Part shown: in pieces, positions 7,660 to 16,249 of the stretch | How the letters are laid out: the number at the start of each line of letters is the position of its first letter | Position numbering within the stretch: position 1 is the stretch's first letter | Assembly (NCBI GenBank): GCA_938003765.1 | Contig: CALKYE010000095.1 | Coordinates: forward strand, 1-34,773 | Length of the DNA stretch: 34,773 bases | DNA from: an uncultured Planctomycetia bacterium | Lineage (GTDB): Bacteria; Planctomycetota; UBA1135; GCA-002686595 | Reading direction: 5' to 3' | Notes under the pieces: generated by a model | Seen by the model: the letters and a program-made list of their open reading frames with translations, nothing else | The model's database searches: none | Told to the model about the DNA's origin: nothing | Made by a program: the position numbers and the translations under genes

Positions 7660-10323
7660 TCACGGACAGATCGTGAAGCGCAGCGCGCTGGAGAGCGCGG
7701 TGGTCTTCGGACCTGGCGGGTCGCGGAAGAAGGCCTGCGCCCAGATGTCCTGGCCGGCGCTGAAGGGCTGGCCGAGCGCGCTGGGGTTGGCGTTCGAGAA
7801 AGCGTTCCAGTCGAGCGTCATCACGCCGTCGCACGCTCCGAACGTTCCGCCGGTGGTCTGCGTCGCGGTGCGTTGCGTCGGCGCCTTCACGCACAGGAAG
7901 TGCGAGCTCTGACCCCACGGCGAAGCGATCGCTCCGTTGACGCCGTAGAACAAGTGCCCGCTGCGCGCGCCCTCGAGCTGCGTCGCGTTGAGCACGAGGT
8001 TCGTGGCCTGCGACGCGCTCGCGCGGCCGTCGGCGCCGAGCGTCGGCGTGCAGCCGCTCGAGCTCGTGCCGCCCGAGCAGTAGCTCTCGCTCGCGCAGGT
8101 GCGGCCCCAACGCGCGATGTTCATCGACACGACGTCGCCCGCGCTGCGGAATACGCCGCCGACCCACAGCGACTGGCCCAGCCCGGTTCCGTCGTCGAGC
8201 ACGGCGATCTCATTCACCCTGCCGTCGACGCCGCCAGCGAACGGCGCCCAGCCGACGCCATTCCAGCGCGCGAGGCCGCGCTGCGTGAACGTGGCGCCGA
8301 AGCGCAGGTCTCCACCTGCGAGCAGCAGCGGTCCGCTGCCGTCGTCGAACACCTCCAGCGCGTACACCTGACCGATCAGTCCGTCGCCGACGGGCTGCCA
8401 GCTCACGCCGTCCCAACGCGCGATGCGCCCGGCCGGAGTGGGGGGCGCGGAACTGAACGCGCCGCCGGCGTAGAGCTTGGCGCCGGAGCCGTCGTCGTGG
8501 ACGGCCAGCGCGAACACGCCCGAGTTGAACCCGTTGCCGACCGGATGCCACGCCGCGCCGTCGTAGCGTGCGATCCCGTACACCGGCTGACCGCCCGCCT
8601 GAGTGAAGGCGCCGGCGGCGTAGAGCTGCTCACCGCCGCCCTGGCCGTCGTCGTGGAAGGCCAGCGCGTACACCGAGCCATTCGGCGCGAACGGTCCGAC
8701 CGAGCTCCAGTTCTGACCGTCCCAGCGCGCGATGTTGCGCGCCGACAGTCCGTTGACCGAATGGAAGTTGCCGCCGACGTACAGCACGGGGCCAGCGCCG
8801 TCGTCGTGCACGAGCTGGGTGTGAATGAACTCCGCACCGCCAGTGACGGCAGCCAAGGCCGACACCTGCGAACCGTTCCACGCGAAGTGGAGCGTCTGCG
8901 GCTGTGTGAACTCGCCGGCTGTGTACATCAGCTCGCCGCCGCCGAAGTCGACGACGCCGAGCGTGTCGATGCCTCCGTCGACCGCGGGAGCGTTGCCGCT
9001 CCACTCGACGCCGGACCAACGCGCCAAGTACGAGCGGTTCGCGCCCGGAGCGTCGATGAAGCTGCCGCCGACGTAGAGCCCGCCGCCGAACTTCGTCAGC
9101 GCTGACACGGGCCTGTCCAGACCGGCGCCGTCGCCCAGGCTGTCGAAGCCCGCATCGCTCCAGCTCACGACGTAGTGGGCGGAGGTCGTGTCGACGCGCT
9201 GGAAGGCGCCGCCGACGAACAGGCGCGGGCCCTGGCCGAGATCGCCGGTCGCCGCAGCGTTCGCGCCGGGTCCCGGGAAGCCGCTGATGAGGCCCGTCGC
9301 GCCGATGTTCTGCCACTGCGAGCCGTTCCACATCGCCAGTCCGGCGCTGGTCGCGGCGCCGAGTGATGCGAAGGCGCCGACCGCGACGAGCCGCGGACCG
9401 TTGGAAGTGCTCGCGATCGCGAGATCGTTCACGTCGCCGCCGACGGTCGCGCCGATCTGTTCCCACGCGCCGTTGCGATAGCGTGCGACGCCTTGAAGCG
9501 GCGGCGAGCTGGTTCCGGCTGCGTACAGCGCCGGGCCCGAGCCGTCGTCGAAGACCATCAGCCGCGAAGTGACTCCGTCGATCGCGCCGCCGACGGCGCT
9601 CCAGTTCGAGCCATCCCACACGAGCACCGAGGCGAATGCGCTCGACGTCACCGGCTGGAGCAGTTGTCCAGCGACGTAGAGCTTCTCGCCGCTCCCGTCG
9701 TCGAACGCCGCGATGTCGAACACGCGGCCTTCGAGGTCGGTTCCGATGCTGGACCACTGGGATCCATCCCAGCGCGTGAGCGCGCTGAACGGTGTTCCGG
9801 TGGGCGCAAAGATCCTCTGGCCGACGTACAGCGCCGTTGCGCCGCCGTAGTTCACGGTCCGCAGCGCGGTGACCTCGAGCGGATTGAAGTTGACCGAGCT
9901 GTCGAGGGACTCCCAGCCCATGCTCGTGTGGCGGGCGATCGAGCGCGCCGTGACTCCGTCGATGGCGGAGAAATACCCGGCGGCGTAGAGCTGCGCGCCG
10001 GCGCCAGCGTCGAAGGACTCGACCAGCGCGACGTGGGAGGCGATCGAGAGCTCGGACGGGAAGGGCGACGCGCTGGACGCGACCCGTCGCCACGAGCCGC
10101 CGTTCCACGCGGCGACGACGACGTCGTTCACCTCGCCGGCCGCCAGCAAGCGTCCGCACACGTGCAGCGCGGGCCCCGATCCGTCGTCGAGCACGACGGC
10201 GTCGCTCGGCGACGAGGCCAAGCCTCGCGGGGCGAAGTCCGTCGCCCACTCTTGCGGACTTGCGTTGGCGCCGACCGCCAGGGCGAGCAGGGGAAACGCG
10301 AAACAACCAGTCAGAGCGCGCAT
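7660..10323 (-). CDS. Large secreted repeat (beta-propeller-like) protein with Cys-rich C-terminal domain
   Basis: 887 residues from ATG 10323, which is preceded by a strong GGGAGGAG ribosome site 7-8 nt away and begins a clear signal peptide (MRALTGCFAFPLLALAVGANA). The body is a tandem array of roughly 50-60-residue units, each with a Trp strand (WNGSQWQNIG, WDGSNWSAVG, WDGQNWSSVG) and a DDGSGPxLYxGGxF strand; at least eight DDGSG-like cores are visible. This resembles kelch-like propellers built from one repeat. The last ~143 residues (7660 to about 8090) are the shared four-Cys domain: SYC, GC, LFYG, LCV, ACDG, FFRDP. No catalytic motif is seen. It is exported, likely to the surface or outside the cell. 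The methyltransferase gene follows after 28 nt. Confidence 0.87.
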   Translation of the reverse strand: MRALTGCFAFPLLALAVGANASPQEWATDFAPRGLASSPSDAVVLDDGSGPALHVCGRLLAAGEVNDVVVAAWNGGSWRRVASSASPFPSELSIASHVALVESFDAGAGAQLYAAGYFSAIDGVTARSIARHTSMGWESLDSSVNFNPLEVTALRTVNYGGATALYVGQRIFAPTGTPFSALTRWDGSQWSSIGTDLEGRVFDIAAFDDGSGEKLYVAGQLLQPVTSSAFASVLVWDGSNWSAVGGAIDGVTSRLMVFDDGSGPALYAAGTSSPPLQGVARYRNGAWEQIGATVGGDVNDLAIASTSNGPRLVAVGAFASLGAATSAGLAMWNGSQWQNIGATGLISGFPGPGANAAATGDLGQGPRLFVGGAFQRVDTTSAHYVVSWSDAGFDSLGDGAGLDRPVSALTKFGGGLYVGGSFIDAPGANRSYLARWSGVEWSGNAPAVDGGIDTLGVVDFGGGELMYTAGEFTQPQTLHFAWNGSQVSALAAVTGGAEFIHTQLVHDDGAGPVLYVGGNFHSVNGLSARNIARWDGQNWSSVGPFAPNGSVYALAFHDDGQGGGEQLYAAGAFTQAGGQPVYGIARYDGAAWHPVGNGFNSGVFALAVHDDGSGAKLYAGGAFSSAPPTPAGRIARWDGVSWQPVGDGLIGQVYALEVFDDGSGPLLLAGGDLRFGATFTQRGLARWNGVGWAPFAGGVDGRVNEIAVLDDGTGLGQSLWVGGVFRSAGDVVSMNIARWGRTCASESYCSGGTSSSGCTPTLGADGRASASQATNLVLNATQLEGARSGHLFYGVNGAIASPWGQSSHFLCVKAPTQRTATQTTGGTFGACDGVMTLDWNAFSNANPSALGQPFSAGQDIWAQAFFRDPPGPKTTALSSALRFTICP

Positions 10324-10465
10324 GTTGATCTCCTCCCAAGATGGAAAGGGAGTTCTGGATCGACGACCCGCCCGGCGTCTTCCAGCTCTCTCCCTTCTAC
10401 GCGCAGATCGCGGATCGGTCAACGCGAACGGGCGGACGACCGCAATTCGGCGCCGCGGCGCGCGC

Positions 10466-11227
10466 TCACATGCTCGCGACGCGCGCCGCCGCGCGCTGCT
10501 TGAACGCGCGGCTCCACAGGAGCTTGCGCAGTCGCCACACGCCCTGCAGGTCCTCCACCGCGGTCTTGACGATCTTCACGCGGCTGTCGTCGTCGTCGAT
10601 CCAGCGCACCGGCACGTCCGCGATGCGGTAGCCCAGGCGCTCGCCGAGCACGAGCAGCTCGGTGTCGAAGAACCAATTGCCGTCTTCGACGAGCGGCAGG
10701 ATCTCGTTCACCGCGCGCCGCGAGATCGCTTTGAAGCCGCACTGCGCGTCCGTGAAGTCGACGCACAGCGCGAGCTTGAGGATCAGGTTGTAGCAGCGCG
10801 AAATCACCTCGCGCTTGAGGCCGCGCTTGATCTGCGAGTCAGGGTGCAGCCGCGATCCCGTCGCCAGGTCGCAGCCACCCTCGTGGATCGCGCGGCACAG
10901 CTTCTCGAGCGCGCTCAGCTCGGTCGACAGGTCGACGTCGGTGTAGGCGACGATGTCGGCGTCGCACTCGCTCCAGGCCTTCTTCAGCGCGCGCCCGCGA
11001 CCGCGCTGCGGAATCGTGAAGTAGCCGACGTCGGGGTGGCGCGCTGCGAGTTGCGCCGCGAGCTCCGCAGTCCCGTCGCTCGAACCGTTGTCCGCCACGA
11101 ACACCTCCCAGCGGTACGGGAAGTTCTTTCCCAGGAACTCGCGGCAGGTGTTGACGCTCCACTCGAGCTGCTTGACCTCGTTCAGGCAGGGAATGACGAG
11201 GCGAACTTTGGGGGAGGGCTGCGGCAT
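10466..11227 (-). CDS. Family 2 glycosyltransferase, dolichyl/polyprenyl-phosphate sugar synthase-like
   Basis: 253 residues of GT-A fold. Visible motifs are VIPCLNE near residues 11-17, VADNGSSDGT at 44-53, the loop QRGRGRALKKAW at 74-85, and the metal-binding DVD at 97-99 (YTDVDLS). QCGFKAISR and the late WIDDDDSRV segment match the dolichyl-phosphate beta-glucosyltransferase (ALG5-like) subgroup. Such enzymes move a sugar from a nucleotide donor to a polyprenyl phosphate at the inner membrane face. There is no C-terminal membrane domain, so it would act as a peripheral protein. It lies 18 nt downstream of a multi-pass membrane protein, which supports a lipid-linked sugar pathway. Donor sugar unknown. 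Confidence 0.85.
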   Translation of the reverse strand: MPQPSPKVRLVIPCLNEVKQLEWSVNTCREFLGKNFPYRWEVFVADNGSSDGTAELAAQLAARHPDVGYFTIPQRGRGRALKKAWSECDADIVAYTDVDLSTELSALEKLCRAIHEGGCDLATGSRLHPDSQIKRGLKREVISRCYNLILKLALCVDFTDAQCGFKAISRRAVNEILPLVEDGNWFFDTELLVLGERLGYRIADVPVRWIDDDDSRVKIVKTAVEDLQGVWRLRKLLWSRAFKQRAAARVASM

Positions 11228-11245
11228 GGACGGCGCGCGCGGAGT

Positions 11246-12841
11246 CTATCCCGCTGTGCGCGCGCGTGCGGCGGCGCGCTCGCCGACGCGCCAGATGCCC
11301 CAGCACAAAAGCGCGGTGGCGACCATCAGCGCCGTGGGCAGCGCGGGGCCGGCGAGCCAGCTCACGTGCGGCCTGGTCTGCGCGAGCACCGTCAGCCAGG
11401 GAAGCTGCGGTCCCTCGTCGAACAGTCGCAGCCACGACGAGGGAACCGCGGTCTGGGTGAGGAGCACCGTCCAGTAGCCGTCGAGCTGCGGCGCGAGGAC
11501 GCCGAGCTGGGACGCTGCGTGGCGCAACTCGTTCTCGGTGTCGCTCACCTCGCGCATCATCGAGAGCACGAGCGCGTGCGCGACCACCGCGATCGTCAGC
11601 GCGCGGAGCCAGCGACGATCGAGTCGCGCGAGGTGATCGCCAGCCGCGAGGAACAGCAGCGGCACGACCGGCAGCAGGTAGCGGAAGCCCGTGTTGAACT
11701 GCAGCAGCGAGTACACGTTCATCGCGCAGAACAGCATGAACGCGAGGCTGTAGGCCCAGACCCAGCGGCGCTCGCGGAGCGGCAGCAGCAGAGCTTCGCT
11801 GCGCAGTGAACGGGAAGGCAGGAACGCGAACGCGAGCAGCGGAGCGAAGGGCAGCAGGCCCCAACTCGGGCTGAGGAGGTTCTTGAGGAACACCTCGGGC
11901 GACGGCAACGCGATCCCGCGCGCGCCCTCGTGCACGTACTCGTTCTGGTCCGGCATCACGAACTGGCCCGGAGTGAACGGATCGCCGTACATGGCCCACT
12001 GCGTGCCGAGCAGGAACGCGATCGGAGGCAGCGCGGCGATCACCGGCGCTACCGCGTCGCCGAGCGCGCGCGCGAGCCCGACCTGTCGCGCGCGCTCGAC
12101 CACGAAGTACAGCGCGAGCATCCCGGCCAGCACGACTCCGGCGTAGTCCAGCGCGATGCACATGCCGCACAGCGCGCCGGCCCAGGCTCGACGGGAGAGC
12201 TTGGGGGCTTGCGACTCGAGCTCGCGCCACAGGAGCACGAACGCGCCGAAGGCCGCGGCCATCAGGAACACGTTGTGGTTGAGGTGCGCCGAGCGATAGA
12301 AGACCGGCGTCGCGAAGGCGAACAGGAGCGCGAGCCACGCCGCGCGGCCGCGCTCGACGCCGCGCCGCAGCAGAGTCGAGTACATCAGCACCACCAGCGC
12401 CGCGCACAGCGGGGCCATGAGGAAGGCCGAGGTGATGGCGGTCGCCGCGCCGAAGCGCAGCTCGAGTCCGGCCTCCTTGACCTTGCGGAACATCGCGCGC
12501 CGCAGCGGGTACTTCGTGTCGTACGTCGCGTCGACGCCCGGCGCCCGGGCGAGCTCGCGCTTGGAGTGCTCCTCCAGCGCGTCCAGCAGCGGATCGAACA
12601 CCAGCAGCGACGGCACGGCGATCAGCGAGCCGAGCAGGTTGTTGCCGGTGTACACGTGCCCGTCCGTGTGCCGGAACAGGTCGGCGTGCATGCCGTAGTA
12701 CCGATCGCAGACCCAGTCGCCGCGCTCGATCAGCGCGAAGGCCGGGTAGTGCTCGCGCACCACGTTGGTGGCGAAGAACGCGCTGTAGACGATCCAGCAG
12801 ATCAGGAACAGGCGCGTCGGGACGCTGGCGAGGAATCTCAC
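11246..12841 (-). CDS. Multi-pass membrane protein, probable GT-C-type glycosyltransferase
   Basis: 531 residues with about ten to twelve predicted helices. The start is GTG at 12841 (VRFLASVPTRLFLI); no earlier or nearby ATG suits the first membrane segment. A large loop with GDWVCDRYYGMHADLFRH and GHVYTGNNLLGSL follows the first helix, and FNTGFRYLLPVVPLLFLAAG near residue 390 looks like the RYxLPxxP segment of GT39/PMT-type enzymes. Those use polyprenyl-phosphate sugars on the outer face of the membrane, which fits the GT2 gene 18 nt downstream. The classical acidic DE pair of the first loop is not obvious, so the enzyme assignment is tentative. A divergent giant membrane protein gene lies 160 bp upstream. 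Confidence 0.65.
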   Translation of the reverse strand: MRFLASVPTRLFLICWIVYSAFFATNVVREHYPAFALIERGDWVCDRYYGMHADLFRHTDGHVYTGNNLLGSLIAVPSLLVFDPLLDALEEHSKRELARAPGVDATYDTKYPLRRAMFRKVKEAGLELRFGAATAITSAFLMAPLCAALVVLMYSTLLRRGVERGRAAWLALLFAFATPVFYRSAHLNHNVFLMAAAFGAFVLLWRELESQAPKLSRRAWAGALCGMCIALDYAGVVLAGMLALYFVVERARQVGLARALGDAVAPVIAALPPIAFLLGTQWAMYGDPFTPGQFVMPDQNEYVHEGARGIALPSPEVFLKNLLSPSWGLLPFAPLLAFAFLPSRSLRSEALLLPLRERRWVWAYSLAFMLFCAMNVYSLLQFNTGFRYLLPVVPLLFLAAGDHLARLDRRWLRALTIAVVAHALVLSMMREVSDTENELRHAASQLGVLAPQLDGYWTVLLTQTAVPSSWLRLFDEGPQLPWLTVLAQTRPHVSWLAGPALPTALMVATALLCWGIWRVGERAAARARTAG

Positions 12842-12885
12842 AGGGGGGCTTTTCGGCGCGGAAGCGTAGCGACTTGCTCGATCGA

Positions 12886-12895
12886 CCGACGTCGG
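12886..12895. promoter_or_regulatory. Palindrome in the divergent intergenic region
   Basis: CCGACGTCGG is a perfect 10-bp palindrome in the 160-bp gap between divergent genes (starts at 12841 minus and 13002 plus). It could be an operator, but such short palindromes also arise by chance in DNA this GC-rich. Confidence 0.2.
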
Positions 12896-13001
12896 CCGTT
12901 CACTTCACCGCGAGCGGCCCCTGTCGAGTCCGCGCGCGAGAAGCGTGGGACTTGCCGCCCATCCTCGCCATCTGTCCCGCCCCCTTTCCCGAGATCCACT
13001 C

Positions 13002-16000
13002 ATGCTTCCGCCGCTTCAGGACTCCCCCCGACTCGGCGAGTACGCGCGACCGCTCATCGCGCTGCTCTTGGTCGGCGGCTTCGCCGCCTGGTTCCTCGCA
13101 CCCAACTACAACTCCGCGCGGCCCCAGGGAGAGCGGGTCGCTCTGGCGCCGACGCGATCGCCAGACGTCGAAGGGTTGCTCACTGAAGACCCGTTGGCGC
13201 TGGTGGCGCGAGCTCTGGACGCACGTCGGGGCGAGACCGCGATGGATCGCGTGATCCGTACGCGTGCGGAGTCGCGCGCGTTTCGCGACGCCTTGGAATG
13301 CGACGCTGGTTCGAGGCTCCTCCTGTGTGTCTGGATCCCAGGCGGCGCATGGCCCGAAGACGGTGAGCGTCGGATCCGCGCGCGACACGCCGTGGTGCAA
13401 GCGCTCACGGAGCGACACTACGAGGTCGAGCTCACGCGCAAGCTGGCGCTCGTGTCCGTCAGCGCGCAGGCCGCACACGACGACAACCCTTGGCTGGTTG
13501 GCTACGACCACTTCGAGCGGTCGCAGACGCCGACGAGTTCCCCAAACGGCGCGAGCCAGGCGGCGCCGAAGTCGATCGTCGTGCTGTGGATCGACGAGTC
13601 ACGACTGGCTGACGAGCCGCTTCTGCGCGTCGAGGGCTTGCTCGAAGAGCTGCTGGCGCTCGCACCGCAGTCGCCTTGGCCCATCGAGGTGCTGCAGTTG
13701 GGGCCGAGTTCTTCAGGCGTGCTCGAGCGCCTCGTCAAGTGCCAGCCCGCGGCGAAGAAGCTGAAGATGTGGTCACCGTACGCCACGAAGCCGCTCGAGT
13801 CTGACACCAAGGACAAACTCGAATGTCGATTGGAGTTCACTCCGACGATTGGAGATGACACCGCCATCGCGCGCCTGCTCGTCGATGAGCTCCGCGAGAG
13901 GATCCCAGCGCTCTCGCAGCGAGAGGAGCTCCTGGTGCAGCCCTCGTCGGGCGGCCTCAACCCTCTCGTATGGGTCGCCGCCAGGCTGCAAAGCGTGCGC
14001 GCGTGGACGCACAGGACCTTCTCCGACGTCCGACCCGTGCGTGTCGCGGTGATCGCCGAACAGGACAGCGCGTACGGCCGGCAGTGGATCGACTTGCTCA
14101 CCCGACGAGCGAAGCAGCTGGACGCGCCACTCGAGTTTGACCCGATCGGCTACATCGGCGTGATCGATGGTGGGCGGACTCACTCTGGCCAGCGCGGCGT
14201 TGCGTCCGCGAGCACGTCAATCAAGGTCGATGAGCGCTCCGCGTCGAGCGCCACGCCGATCGACGAGCGCTATCCGCAAGGCGCAACGCAGATCGACTAC
14301 CTCAGCAGGCTCGAGAGCCAGCTCGCGACGCAGCGATTCGACGCAGTGGGTGTCTTCGGCAGCGACTTCTACGACACCATGCTGGTGTTGCAGGCGCTTC
14401 GACCGCGCTTCCCAGACATCCTGTTCTTCACCGTGGACCTCGATGCGCGCTTCCTGCACGGCGCCCACTTGCCATACACGCGCAATCTGATCGTGGCGTC
14501 GCACCTCGGGTTGGGCGGCGAACGTTCGGCGACGAGCGTGAGCGCGCCGAACCCGGAGGGTCCGCGCTTTCGCCCCAGCTTCCGCGACATCTACGAGCAC
14601 TCGCTCTATCGAGCCGTGCTTCGCGTAGGAGGCTCGAACGCGCCGCCGTCGCCGACGCCACGCCTGTTCGAGATTGCGATTCGCGGTCCTGTCGAGCTCA
14701 ACTGTCCACCGAACTCCACGGACGCCATCTCCGAGGCGGCGCCCGAGTCGTTGCGCGCTCCGGGCCGCGTCTGGAGGCGGCTCTCCAGCTGGTACGAGAG
14801 CTCGAGGAGCCTCAACGCAGCACCGAGCGTCGCGCCGTCGGGAAGCTCCAACGACGCTCCCACGAATCCGTCGAGTGAGGAGCAACCGCCGGAAGCAAGC
14901 GTCGCTGCCATCGGCGCGGATGTGGCCGAGTTCCGTTTGAGCTGGCTTCCTGCGGCGCTCGCGCTTGTCGGCGTTTGGTACGTCGCCGTGTCGATCGCGT
15001 TGCGGCCCGCGCGAAGTCGATCCAACTCGCTCGCGGCAGCGTACTCGCGCTACCACTTCTGGCTTCTGATGCCGCCTGCTGTCGCGACGGTGTCGGTCGC
15101 CGTTCTCGTCGCGATCGAGGACGCCGCCCGGTACGTGCCGATGGAGCCCATCGGCTGGTTCGACGGCGTAAGCGTTTGGCCCTCCATCTTCGCGCGAGTG
15201 GGCGCGTCGGCGTTCTGCATCTGGGCCTGCCTCCGAGTTCGGCGCGCTCTGCTCCAGCTCCACGCCGAGGTCCGACTCAAGCACATGCTGTTCCTCTACG
15301 CGCCGCTGGAAAGCGAGCGGTGTCCGTCGCTGGAGGCGCTTCTGAACTCAGATGGGCCAGTGAGACTGGATGTGCTGTGGGAGAGCTGCGGACGTTGGTT
15401 GAAGGATCCGGCGCGGTTCGCGGCGCGGGTGGCGCTGAGGGGCTTCTTGATCGCCGGCGCCTTCTGGATCTTCGACGCGCTGCAGGACACGAGCCCCCCA
15501 GTGCGAGGCGTGTTCGCATACCTCGCTGAGCGCGTGACGTGGGCGATCGCCACCTGGAGCTTCGCCTCGCTCGTGTTCGCCCAGGTCTTCGCCGCGAGTT
15601 TCGCGCGGAAGCTCGGCGTGTTGGGCGCCCAGCCCAAACGCCTGCAGATCTCCGCGCCGACGGCGCGCGCGACCGCCCCGCTCGGCATGGAGCGCTCGAA
15701 TCGCCTGCGCGTCCCCACGCTGATTGTCGTCGAGGTCCTTGAAGCCGTCGACCGACTGACGTGGATGCCCGCGCTGGCAGTCGCGATGTTTGTCTTGGTG
15801 CGCGCTCCGATCCTCGACGCGTGGGCGTGGTCCCCGGCGTTGCTCGCGGGCATGGCTTACCTGTACGTCTTGGCTGTGCTCGCGACTTGGCGAACTCGAA
15901 ACGCGGCGCACCGCACTCGCCGCAATGCGCTCGAACTCGTCGACAAGGCGCGCCGCAAGCTGGTGACGAACTCGGGGGCCCTCAAGCGATTCGAACTGCT

Positions 16001-16154
16001 GGCCCAGCAGTTGGAGGGCCTGAACACTGGCGCGTTCGCACCCGTCTGGCAGCATCCGCTAGTGACTTCAGCCGTCTACCCGCTGGTCACGTACGCAGCC
16101 ACCGCCAGTTCCGCGGGATCGTGGCTGCAGACCGCGCTGCGAGCGTTCGCTTGA
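13002..16154 (+). CDS. Giant membrane protein with periplasmic-binding-protein-like ectodomain (paralog 1)
   Basis: 1050 residues from ATG 13002; an upstream in-frame GTG at 12945 adds a His/Arg-rich stretch absent from the paralog and is rejected. One N-terminal helix (PLIALLLVGGFAAWFLA) precedes a ~600-residue exported region, then about seven more helices. The ectodomain has a type 1 periplasmic-binding-protein look: VRVAVIAEQDSAYGRQW, then FDAVGVFGSDFYDTMLVLQAL, FFTVDLDARFLH and TRNLIVASHLGL. Two soluble loops lie between the later helices (with SPPVRGVFAYLAERVT), and the tail ends GAFAPVWQHPL. The adjacent gene 95 bp downstream shares every one of these landmarks. A receptor or transport-like role is inferred; I do not recognise a named family. 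Confidence 0.85.
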   Translation: MLPPLQDSPRLGEYARPLIALLLVGGFAAWFLAPNYNSARPQGERVALAPTRSPDVEGLLTEDPLALVARALDARRGETAMDRVIRTRAESRAFRDALECDAGSRLLLCVWIPGGAWPEDGERRIRARHAVVQALTERHYEVELTRKLALVSVSAQAAHDDNPWLVGYDHFERSQTPTSSPNGASQAAPKSIVVLWIDESRLADEPLLRVEGLLEELLALAPQSPWPIEVLQLGPSSSGVLERLVKCQPAAKKLKMWSPYATKPLESDTKDKLECRLEFTPTIGDDTAIARLLVDELRERIPALSQREELLVQPSSGGLNPLVWVAARLQSVRAWTHRTFSDVRPVRVAVIAEQDSAYGRQWIDLLTRRAKQLDAPLEFDPIGYIGVIDGGRTHSGQRGVASASTSIKVDERSASSATPIDERYPQGATQIDYLSRLESQLATQRFDAVGVFGSDFYDTMLVLQALRPRFPDILFFTVDLDARFLHGAHLPYTRNLIVASHLGLGGERSATSVSAPNPEGPRFRPSFRDIYEHSLYRAVLRVGGSNAPPSPTPRLFEIAIRGPVELNCPPNSTDAISEAAPESLRAPGRVWRRLSSWYESSRSLNAAPSVAPSGSSNDAPTNPSSEEQPPEASVAAIGADVAEFRLSWLPAALALVGVWYVAVSIALRPARSRSNSLAAAYSRYHFWLLMPPAVATVSVAVLVAIEDAARYVPMEPIGWFDGVSVWPSIFARVGASAFCIWACLRVRRALLQLHAEVRLKHMLFLYAPLESERCPSLEALLNSDGPVRLDVLWESCGRWLKDPARFAARVALRGFLIAGAFWIFDALQDTSPPVRGVFAYLAERVTWAIATWSFASLVFAQVFAASFARKLGVLGAQPKRLQISAPTARATAPLGMERSNRLRVPTLIVVEVLEAVDRLTWMPALAVAMFVLVRAPILDAWAWSPALLAGMAYLYVLAVLATWRTRNAAHRTRRNALELVDKARRKLVTNSGALKRFELLAQQLEGLNTGAFAPVWQHPLVTSAVYPLVTYAATASSAGSWLQTALRAFA

Positions 16155-16249
16155 GCGCGAGTTCGCGCGCTGTGCTCGCGTTGAGCTGAGCTACTCTGCG
16201 AACGCGCTCGAACCCGCCGGGCGCTCGCATTGCCAACGAGGAGCACGCC

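Noticed and set aside
8630..10339. 569-codon frame antisense-free but in another frame of the large repeat gene
   Set aside because: It is the same strand as the real gene but out of frame, Arg-rich, and without a signal peptide or motif.
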